Source of the DNA: Methylocystis echinoides
GTDB lineage: Bacteria > Pseudomonadota > Alphaproteobacteria > Rhizobiales > Beijerinckiaceae
Length of the DNA stretch: 64,000 nt
Direction: 5' to 3'
Assembly: GCF_040687965.1 (NCBI RefSeq)
Contig: NZ_CP156084.1
Location: 2,356,501-2,420,500 of the forward strand
Shown here: in pieces, positions 57,297 through 64,000 of the stretch
Numbering within the stretch: position 1 is the stretch's first letter
Layout of the letters: every line of letters starts with the position of its first letter
Notes under the pieces: generated by a model
What the model was told of the DNA's origin: nothing
Database searches by the model: none
What the model saw: the letters and a program-made list of their open reading frames with translations, nothing else
Program-made: the position numbers and the translations under genes

Positions 57297-58325
57297 ATGA
57301 ACGAAACGGTTAGACAGAAGCCGCGTGGCGCAGCGATCGCCGCTGTCGCAATGGAACGGCTGTTCGATCCGCGCCTGCGCGGCGGCGTGACGCCGCGTCC
57401 GCGCTTTCTGGCGTTCATTCTTCTCTGCCTTCTCCTCCATCTTGCGATCGTCGCCTTCCTGCTGTGGGAGGATCGGCGCACCGAATTTGCGCCGCCCGTC
57501 GAGGAAACCCCGGTCGAAGTGATCACTGAACCGCCGCCGCCGCCGGAGGAGAAGAAGGAGGAGCCGCCTCCGCCGCCGGAGCCGCCGCAGCCTGAGCAGG
57601 AAAAACAGAAGCCGCCGCCGCCCCCGCCTCCGCCCGTGGAGGACGAGAAGCCGGCGACCGACGCGCCCAAGCTCGAGAGCAAGGCCAAGAGCGAACAGGA
57701 TTCGCCCGAAGAGCAGAAAGAGGCGAAGACGCCGCGCAACGAGCCGCAGACGGAAAAGGTCGCGCCCAAGGACGAAAAGCCCGAGGGCCTGAAGGACGCG
57801 ACCGACGAGGCAGATGGCGACAAGACGCCCGAGCCCGCGCCGGAAAAGGCGATCGAGGACAAGCCGGACGCCGAGATCATCGAGCGCGCCGAAAAGACGC
57901 CCACGCCGACGGAAAAGCCGGTGACGAAGGATACGAAGGCGGCGAAGAAGGGCCAGTCCAACACCATCGCCGATCAGGTGGCGGCGCTCGCGCCGCTTCC
58001 CGATTTCAAACTGGCCGCGCCGCCGAAGACCTCGCCGGTGGGCGGCGGCCAGGCGAAGACCACTTATCTGTCGATCCTCTACGGCCTCATCATGCCGCAT
58101 ATGCGGATTCCGGCGCGGGTGCGCGAAATCCCGATGTCGAGCCGGGGCGTCGTGGCTTTTTACATCGACGAGATGGGGAATCTGACCCATCAGGCCGTCT
58201 ATAAGACCAGCGGCCTGCCAGACCTCGACGCCGCCGCGCTCGCCGCCGTCCGCGCCGCCGCGCCTTTCCCGGCGCCGCCGCGCGGCCTGCCGCATGCGAT
58301 GCTGTTCACCTACGCGACGAAGTAG
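57297..58325 (+). CDS. tonB: TonB energy-transducing protein
   Basis: 342 residues from the ATG at 57297. A membrane anchor (about 38-60, F-L-A-F-I-L-L-C-L-L-L-H-L-A-I-V-A-F-L-L-W) follows a basic cytoplasmic start. Residues 65-115 are Pro/Glu/Lys-rich (P-P-P-P-P-E-E-K-K-E-E), a rigid periplasm-spanning arm, continued by a charged stretch to about 225. The C-terminal domain (about 245-342) has the TonB fold signature Y-L-S-I-L-Y-G-L-I-M-P-H and G-V-V-A-F-Y-I-D-E-M-G-N-L. It couples the proton motive force to outer membrane receptors such as those at 40244 and 44151. exbB and exbD are not in the window. Divergent from the multicopper oxidase; a nine-base inverted repeat lies at 57144-57152 / 57170-57178 between them. 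Confidence 0.85.
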   Translation: MNETVRQKPRGAAIAAVAMERLFDPRLRGGVTPRPRFLAFILLCLLLHLAIVAFLLWEDRRTEFAPPVEETPVEVITEPPPPPEEKKEEPPPPPEPPQPEQEKQKPPPPPPPPVEDEKPATDAPKLESKAKSEQDSPEEQKEAKTPRNEPQTEKVAPKDEKPEGLKDATDEADGDKTPEPAPEKAIEDKPDAEIIERAEKTPTPTEKPVTKDTKAAKKGQSNTIADQVAALAPLPDFKLAAPPKTSPVGGGQAKTTYLSILYGLIMPHMRIPARVREIPMSSRGVVAFYIDEMGNLTHQAVYKTSGLPDLDAAALAAVRAAAPFPAPPRGLPHAMLFTYATK

Positions 58326-58337
58326 CGCTCCTCGCCG

Positions 58338-59117
58338 TCAACCGGCCAGCGCGATCGCCGAAACCAGCCGCCCGTAGTCGGGCTCCTGCCGATGGACGCT
58401 GCGCCGGTAGCTGAAGCAGCGGGCTTCGTCGCCATAAGTGTCGACGCCCAGCGCCTCGAAGGAGGCGACCTCCAGCCGTTCGACGCGGGCCGCGATGAAG
58501 CCTTGCAGATCGAAGAAGGAATGTCCCACGCGCTCTGACGGAGAAAAGAAGCGCGCATTGCCGCGATCCGCGTCGAGAAAGCGCGCCGAAAACTCCGGTC
58601 CCACTTCATAGCTCGCGGCGCCGATCGCCGGCCCGAGCGCAATGTGGATATCGGCGCGCCGCGCGCCTTGCGCCTCCATGGCGGCGATGGTCGCCTCGAT
58701 CATGCCGGTGAAGGCGCCTTTCCAGCCCGCGTGGCAGGCCCCGATCACCCCCGCCCGCGCGTCGGCGAACAGCAGCATGCCGCAATCGGCCCCGGTGACG
58801 CCGAGCGCCAGCGACGCTTCGCGCGTCACGAGCCCGTCACAGCGCGGCCGCGCCTCGGCGGGCCAGGGTTCGCGCACGGTCTGGGCGTCTGCGGAGTGAA
58901 TCTGGAACGGAACCAGCAGCCGTTCCGGCGTCACGTCGACGCGCGCCGCCATGCGGGCGCGGTTCTCCTGCACGCGGGCTGGCTCGTCCTTCGAGCCGAC
59001 GCCGCCATTGAGCGAGCCATAGACTCCCTCGGAGACGCCGCCCTCGCGGGTGAAGAAGGCGTGGCGCACGCCGGGCAGATCGAGGTTGGCGGCCTGAAGC
59101 GCGGGCGGCGCCGTCAT
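58338..59117 (-). CDS. pgeF: peptidoglycan editing factor PgeF (YfiH family)
   Basis: 259 residues of the former 'multicopper polyphenol oxidase' family, now known to remove wrongly incorporated L-Ser from the peptidoglycan peptide. V-R-H-A-F-F-T-R-E-G-G-V-S-E-G (about 17-31), Q-I-H-S-A-D-A-Q (about 73-80), T-G-A-D-C-G-M-L-L-F-A-D (about 108-119, metal Cys) and G-A-C-H-A-G-W-K-G (about 127-135, metal His) are visible. It is followed upstream in the same operon order by the NDUFAF7-like methyltransferase and lgt (gaps of 12 bases and a four-base overlap), a common alphaproteobacterial arrangement lgt - methyltransferase - pgeF. Confidence 0.92.
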   Translation of the reverse strand: MTAPPALQAANLDLPGVRHAFFTREGGVSEGVYGSLNGGVGSKDEPARVQENRARMAARVDVTPERLLVPFQIHSADAQTVREPWPAEARPRCDGLVTREASLALGVTGADCGMLLFADARAGVIGACHAGWKGAFTGMIEATIAAMEAQGARRADIHIALGPAIGAASYEVGPEFSARFLDADRGNARFFSPSERVGHSFFDLQGFIAARVERLEVASFEALGVDTYGDEARCFSYRRSVHRQEPDYGRLVSAIALAG

Positions 59118-59129
59118 GATGCATCCTCC

Positions 59130-60209
59130 CTAGATGAAGCCCGGCATGTCTGGCATGTCGGGGTGCGTCACCGCCATGACCTTGAACAAGCCGCCCATAT
59201 GCTGGCGGGGCTCCTTCGTGCCTGTCAGCCGGTCGAGCGCGTCGACGATTCCCTGCGCCTGTTCGGGCGTCGCCTTCTTCATCAGCGACTGAGCGCGTCG
59301 CTCGATGCCGAGTTGCAGCAGGAAATGCGATTGCGTGACCGGCCCCATCACCTTGGCGCCCTCGGCGCGCGCGGCGCGGGCGAGCGCCGCGAAATCCACA
59401 TGGACGGTCAAATCCGCCTCGCCGGGTTCGGCGAGCGGATCGACATACGCATGCCGCGCGACGGCTTGAAGACTGTCGCCGAGCGACGTCTCGGTATAAC
59501 CATAGTCGATCACGAGCATCGCGCCGCCCTCGCGCACGAGCCGCGCCGCGATCTCGCCCATGATCCGCTGCGCGACGGCGCTCACTTCGATGATCGACCC
59601 CTCGCGGGCGGGAATACGGAGAGAGGGCTCGGTCTGGTCGGACAGTCCGAAAACAAGGTCGCCGGAGGCGTCGACCCCGACAAGCCGCTCGCGCCAGCCG
59701 GTGATGGTCCGCACGAAATGACGCGCGGGCATCGCGTCGAAGAACTCATTGGCCAGAATGATCGCGGGGCCGGGCGGCGTGTCGGCGATGTCGGCGCTCC
59801 AACTCACGGGCTTGGCCGCCCGGGCGAGCGTCTGCTCCTGAATTCGGCGCAGCGCCGGGCTCATCTCCACGAGATGGACGGTGATGGCGTCGAGGAAGTC
59901 GGGCGCGATGCGCGCGACGCGCAGCACGTCGGACATCAGCGTGCCGCGTCCAGGACCCAGTTCGATCAGCCGCGCGGGATTGGGCGCGCCCGACAGGCGC
60001 CAGGCCTCGCTCGCCCAGACGCCGAGAAGCTCGCCGAACATCTGGCTGATTTCCGGCGCCGTGACGAAATCGCCGCCGGCTCCGAAGGGATCGCGGGTCA
60101 TGTAATAGCCGTAGCGCGGATGGCCGAGACAGAGGCCCATGTAGCGTTCGAGCGAGATCGGCCCGTCATGGGCGATCATCGCCGCAATCTCCTGTTTCAA
60201 CGGATTCAT
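59130..60209 (-). CDS. NDUFAF7/MidA-like SAM-dependent methyltransferase
   Basis: 359 residues. G-P-I-S-L-E-R-Y-M-G-L-C-L-G-H-P-R-Y-G-Y-Y (about 16-36), D-F-V-T-A-P-E-I-S-Q-M-F-G-E (about 47-60) and the SAM motif L-I-E-L-G-P-G-R-G-T-L-M-S-D (about 80-93) are diagnostic. The mitochondrial member methylates an arginine of a complex I subunit during assembly; the bacterial one is presumed to do likewise. Overlaps lgt by four bases and precedes pgeF by 12 bases, so it is translated with them. Confidence 0.9.
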   Translation of the reverse strand: MNPLKQEIAAMIAHDGPISLERYMGLCLGHPRYGYYMTRDPFGAGGDFVTAPEISQMFGELLGVWASEAWRLSGAPNPARLIELGPGRGTLMSDVLRVARIAPDFLDAITVHLVEMSPALRRIQEQTLARAAKPVSWSADIADTPPGPAIILANEFFDAMPARHFVRTITGWRERLVGVDASGDLVFGLSDQTEPSLRIPAREGSIIEVSAVAQRIMGEIAARLVREGGAMLVIDYGYTETSLGDSLQAVARHAYVDPLAEPGEADLTVHVDFAALARAARAEGAKVMGPVTQSHFLLQLGIERRAQSLMKKATPEQAQGIVDALDRLTGTKEPRQHMGGLFKVMAVTHPDMPDMPGFI

Positions 60210-61030
60210 GCGGGCGCGCTCCTACGGCGCAGCGAAAAGAGGACGATGGCCGCGCCGGCGACGATGAGCGGCAGGGAGAGGACCATGCCCATGGTCAGGC
60301 CATGCGGCAGCGCCTCCTGCACCGGGTCCGGCTCGCGGAAGAATTCGCAGAAAATTCGGGCGAATCCATAGCCGATCCCGAACAGGCCGGTGACAAGTCC
60401 GGGTTGCTTCAGGCCGCCGGCGCGGGCCACCAGCCACAGCAGCGCGAACAGCGCGAGGCCTTCGAGTCCGGCTTCATAAAGCTGGCTCGGATGGCGCGGG
60501 GCGTCGCCCGCGGGCGGAAAAACCATGGCCCAGGGAACGTCGGTCTCGCGCCCCCACATCTCCGGCTTGATGAAATTGGCGAGACGACCAAAGAAAAGGC
60601 CAATGGGGGAGACCGCCGCACAAATATCCGCGACGGTGAGGAAGGGCGCGCCATGGCTGCGCGCAAAGAGCGCCATGCCAATCACGGCGCCGATCAGCCC
60701 GCCGTGAAAGGCCATGCCGCCTTTCCAGGTTTGAAAGATTTCGAGCGGGTGAGAGAGGTAGAAAGCTGGATCATAGAACAGAACATGGCCGAGCCGCCCG
60801 CCGATAATGACGCCGAGCGCGGTGTTGACGATGAGATCGTCTATGCCCGCCTGACTTGGCCGCGGCTGCCCCGGCGCCCACAGCGCGTCGTCGCTGACGA
60901 GCAGGCGCATGCCCATCCAGGCGCAAACAAAGCCGCCGACATAGGCCAGCGCATACCAGCGGATCGGCAACGGTCCCAGCTGAACCGCGACCGGATCGAC
61001 GATGGGGAAGGGCAGGACGAAAAAGGGCAT
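60206..61030 (-). CDS. lgt: prolipoprotein diacylglyceryl transferase
   Basis: Transfers diacylglyceryl from phosphatidylglycerol to the lipobox cysteine of prolipoproteins at the inner membrane. 274 residues, about seven membrane helices. I-R-W-Y-A-L-A-Y (about 22-29), G-G-R-L-G-H-V-L-F-Y (about 79-88), G-M-A-F-H-G-G (about 104-110, essential His) and the Lgt signature G-R-L-A-N-F-I (about 149-155) are visible, followed by H-P-S-Q-L-Y-E (about 184-190). ATG at 61030 is preferred over the TTG one codon earlier. First gene of lgt - methyltransferase - pgeF. Confidence 0.96.
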   Translation of the reverse strand: MPFFVLPFPIVDPVAVQLGPLPIRWYALAYVGGFVCAWMGMRLLVSDDALWAPGQPRPSQAGIDDLIVNTALGVIIGGRLGHVLFYDPAFYLSHPLEIFQTWKGGMAFHGGLIGAVIGMALFARSHGAPFLTVADICAAVSPIGLFFGRLANFIKPEMWGRETDVPWAMVFPPAGDAPRHPSQLYEAGLEGLALFALLWLVARAGGLKQPGLVTGLFGIGYGFARIFCEFFREPDPVQEALPHGLTMGMVLSLPLIVAGAAIVLFSLRRRSAPA

Positions 61031-61130
61031 CAAAAGGGTCCGGACGGGCGCGCGACTCAGGCCCGCGCCGCGTTAATCTTTTAGCGGCGGCTGAAGGGGA
61101 TGTCATGCCCTGTGAGGCGGGCCGCGTGGA

Positions 61131-61182
61131 GCGCGCGCCCCCTCCCTATCCTCCCCCGGCGAGGGGGAGAGGGAACGCGCGC
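61131..61182. repeat. GC-rich hairpin between lgt and fadJ-like genes
   Basis: Nested inverted repeat with outer arms GCGCGCG / CGCGCGC (61131-61137, 61176-61182) and an inner C-rich/G-rich pair of the CCTCCC...GGGGGAGAGGG type. Similar C-rich/G-rich hairpins are common between genes of many proteobacteria. It lies about 35 bases beyond the stop of the fadJ-like gene on the minus strand and so may act as its terminator. Confidence 0.5.
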
Positions 61183-61217
61183 GGTCACCGCCCGAAAGAC
61201 GGCCAGCCGGGAAGGGG

Positions 61218-63425
61218 TTACGCCGCCTTCTTCTGCGGCAGGAATCGCCCGTAAAACGTCTCGCCCTTGGCCGCCATGTCGCGCAGCAGTTGCGGCGGCT
61301 CGAAGCGCGGGCCATGGCGGGCGGCGAGCGCGTCGCAGAGCGCGACGAAGGCCTTCGCGCCCATGCCGTCGATGTAAGAGAGCGTGCCGCCGGTGAAGGG
61401 CGCGAAGCCAAATCCGAGGATGGAGCCGACGTCGGCTTCGCGCGGGTCGGTGACGACCCCCTCGGCGAGGGTGCGCGCCGCCTCCACCGCCTGCGTGACG
61501 AGGAAGCGCTGCTTCAATTCCGTCACATCGATCGTGTCGGGGTCGAGATGGGTCTGGGCGAGCGCCGAGAGCCCAGGCCACAAGCTCTTTTTGCCGTCGG
61601 GCTGGTAGTCGTAAAAGCCCTTGCCGTTCTTGCGCCCATAGCGGCCGTTTTCCTCGACCATGAAGCGCAGCACGCGCTCCTGGCGCGGGTCGACGGCCTT
61701 GTCGCCCAGATCTTTCTTGGTGGCGTTGAGGATTTTCCAGCCGAGATCGAGCGCCACTTCGTCGTTGAGCGAGAGCGGCCCGACCGGCATGCCGGCCATG
61801 CGCGCGACATTTTCGATCATCGCCGGCGGCACGCCCTCGATGAGCATGATCTGGCCTTCGCGCACGTAATTCAGCACGCAGCGGTTCGCATAGAAGCCGC
61901 GCGAATCGTTCACGACGATCGGCGTCTTCTTGATGACGCGGATGAAGTCGAGCGCGGCCGCCAGCGCCCGGTCGCCCGTCTCCTTGCCCATGATCACTTC
62001 GACGAGGAGCATCTTCTCGACCGGCGAGAAGAAATGAATGCCGACGAAGTTCTCCGGACTCATCGAGGTCTCGGCGAGCGAGCTGATCGGCAGGGTCGAG
62101 GTGTTGGAGGCGAAAACGACGTCGCCGCCGACGACCGCTTGCGCCCGCGCGGTCGCTTCCGCCTTCACGGCGCGATCCTCGAAGACCGCCTCCAGAATGA
62201 GGTCGCTGCCCGCAAGCGCGGCGTAATCCGCGGTCGCCGTCACGCGCGCCATCAGCGCGTCCTTATCCGCCTGCGTGGCGCGCCCCTTGGCGACTGAGCC
62301 GGAGATGAGCTTGTCGATCGTCGCCTTGCCCTTGTCGGCGCTTTCCTGGTCGCGGTCGATCAGCACGACCTCGATCCCGTTCAGCGCGCTGACATAGGCG
62401 ACGCCCGCGCCCATGAAGCCTGCGCCGAGAACGCCGATCTTTTTGAGCGTCGTTGGCGGAATCTCAGCAGGCCGATGTGCGCCCTTCTCGAGTTCGTTTT
62501 TGGACAGGAACAGCGAGCGGATCATTGCCGCCGCTTCCTTCGAGCGCAGAATATGCGCAAACCAGCGCGACTCGACGTCGAGCGCCTGATCCATCGGCAA
62601 TTGCAGCCCTTCATAGGCGGCATGCAGAATGGCTTTGGCGGCCGGATAATTATCGTAGGTCTCTCGGCGGTAGATGGCGTTGGCTGCCGGCCAGATCATC
62701 ATGCCGGTCGGCGAGAAGACCTTGCCGGAGGGGTTTTTGAAATCCTTGGCGTCCCACGGCGCCTGCGCCTTGCCGCCATTGGCGATCCACGCCCGCGCGC
62801 GCGCCACGATCTCTTCGCGCGGCGCAATTTCGTGCACGAGCTTGGCGCCGAGCGCCGCTTTCGGCTTGAGCTGGTCGCCGCGGAAAAGGAATTGCAGCGC
62901 GTCGCCGGTCTGCATGATGCGCGAAACGCGCTGCGTGCCGCCGGCGCCGGGGAAGAGTCCGACCTTGATCTCCGGCAGGCCGACCTTGGTCTTCTCGTCG
63001 TCCGCCATCACGCGATAATGGCAGGCGAGCGCCAGCTCGAACGCGCCGCCCAGGCAGACGCCCTGAATCGCGACGGCGAAGGGCTTTCCGCAGGTCTCTA
63101 ACTTGCGATAGAGCTTCGAGAGTTTGCGAGAGGTCTCGAAAAACAGCTTGTTCGCCGCTTCCTCGCCCTGCTCCTTGCGCGCTTTCGCATATTCGGCCGC
63201 GCCTTGCTGCAACATGGAGAGATCGGCGCCGCCGGAAAAGGCGCTCTTGCCGGAGGCGATCACGCAGCCCTTGATCGCAGCGTCGGCGACGACCGTGTCG
63301 ACGACCTGTTCGAGTTCGCTCATCACCTCGGGCGTGATGACGTTCATCGAGCGGCCGGGCATGTCCCAGATGAGGAGCGCCACGCCGTCGGCGCCGGTCT
63401 CGAAGCGGAAATTGGCGAGGGTCAT
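61218..63425 (-). CDS. bifunctional enoyl-CoA hydratase / 3-hydroxyacyl-CoA dehydrogenase
   Basis: 735 residues. N-terminal crotonase domain (about 1-190, [12 protein letters not shown] about 58-69, [14 protein letters not shown] about 121-134), then the NAD-binding domain ([13 protein letters not shown] about 324-336) and the C-terminal dehydrogenase domains (H-F-F-S-P-V about 460, with the catalytic His). It performs two middle steps of fatty acid beta-oxidation; with the thiolase upstream (about 106-base gap) it forms the FadBA/FadJI-like pair. The ATG at 63425 follows GAGGA; the frame to 63449 adds eight residues with no conserved pattern. FadB and FadJ types cannot be told apart safely. 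Confidence 0.93.
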   Translation of the reverse strand: MTLANFRFETGADGVALLIWDMPGRSMNVITPEVMSELEQVVDTVVADAAIKGCVIASGKSAFSGGADLSMLQQGAAEYAKARKEQGEEAANKLFFETSRKLSKLYRKLETCGKPFAVAIQGVCLGGAFELALACHYRVMADDEKTKVGLPEIKVGLFPGAGGTQRVSRIMQTGDALQFLFRGDQLKPKAALGAKLVHEIAPREEIVARARAWIANGGKAQAPWDAKDFKNPSGKVFSPTGMMIWPAANAIYRRETYDNYPAAKAILHAAYEGLQLPMDQALDVESRWFAHILRSKEAAAMIRSLFLSKNELEKGAHRPAEIPPTTLKKIGVLGAGFMGAGVAYVSALNGIEVVLIDRDQESADKGKATIDKLISGSVAKGRATQADKDALMARVTATADYAALAGSDLILEAVFEDRAVKAEATARAQAVVGGDVVFASNTSTLPISSLAETSMSPENFVGIHFFSPVEKMLLVEVIMGKETGDRALAAALDFIRVIKKTPIVVNDSRGFYANRCVLNYVREGQIMLIEGVPPAMIENVARMAGMPVGPLSLNDEVALDLGWKILNATKKDLGDKAVDPRQERVLRFMVEENGRYGRKNGKGFYDYQPDGKKSLWPGLSALAQTHLDPDTIDVTELKQRFLVTQAVEAARTLAEGVVTDPREADVGSILGFGFAPFTGGTLSYIDGMGAKAFVALCDALAARHGPRFEPPQLLRDMAAKGETFYGRFLPQKKAA

Positions 63426-63531
63426 TTCAGTGTCCTCAATTCGATCCATTCGTCACTCTAGAAGGCGACGATGTTCCTGGGCGACGTTGGATGGCTGCGC
63501 TTTGTTCGCACTGCCGCCTGCGCATGTTCCA

Positions 63532-64000
<469 letters not shown>

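Overview
The window is GC-rich, densely packed chromosomal DNA of an alphaproteobacterium, most likely of the order Hyphomicrobiales (Rhizobiales). Pointers are a FixJ-type two-component pair, EcfG-type general-stress promoters (GGAAC-N16-CGTT), an extensin-family protein, a NDUFAF7-type methyltransferase, and the sdhE-mfd pair. The weight of copper-handling genes would suit a copper-dependent member such as a Methylocystis/Methylosinus-type methanotroph, but no methane oxidation gene is present, so the genus is inference.

Layout. 0-8 kb: small hypothetical and secreted proteins, acetate kinase, an extensin-family protein, an HdeD-like membrane protein and an orphan ParA ATPase. 8-30 kb: an amino-acid catabolism supercluster. 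It holds mmsB-mmsA (distal valine), the whole phenylalanine/tyrosine route (phhA, hpd, hmgA, fahA, maiA), a seven-gene leucine/valine operon (isovaleryl-CoA dehydrogenase, methylcrotonyl-CoA carboxylase, methylglutaconyl-CoA hydratase, HMG-CoA lyase, isobutyryl-CoA dehydrogenase, 3-hydroxyisobutyryl-CoA hydrolase), a thiolase, a branched-chain amino acid dehydrogenase, and E1alpha, E1beta and E2 of a 2-oxoacid dehydrogenase best read as branched-chain (E3 is elsewhere). Together they take Phe, Tyr, Leu and Val to acetyl-CoA, acetoacetate, fumarate and propionyl-CoA.

30-39 kb: an envelope and stress block. A glycosyltransferase-UDP-galactopyranose mutase operon and a manganese catalase each have a perfect EcfG-type promoter. 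An SDR / Rieske-FAD oxidoreductase / membrane protein operon has a near match. A FixJ-like regulator is paired with a FixL-like kinase whose ATP-binding motifs look broken, and a lone receiver protein follows.

39-48 kb: the most interesting part. Two modules each consist of a small secreted Cys-containing protein and a TonB-dependent receptor, with a TetR regulator between them. The first receptor carries the CxxxM and HxM copper ligands of the OprC family and Met-rich loops. A secreted amidohydrolase closes the block. Candidate operators are a tandem 11-mer and a 17-bp palindrome. 48-50 kb: a less GC-rich cyclopropane-synthase-like gene and tRNA-Asp. 50-54 kb: sdhE and mfd. 54-58 kb: a second copper block with a Met/His/Gly-rich LTXXQ protein, a Tat-exported multicopper oxidase with a Met-rich insert, and a TonB protein. 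58-64 kb: pgeF, a NDUFAF7-like methyltransferase, lgt, and a fatty-acid oxidation pair (bifunctional hydratase/dehydrogenase plus a thiolase cut by the window end).

No CRISPR array, insertion sequence, integrase or rRNA gene was recognised. Identifications come from reading translated motifs; no database search was run.
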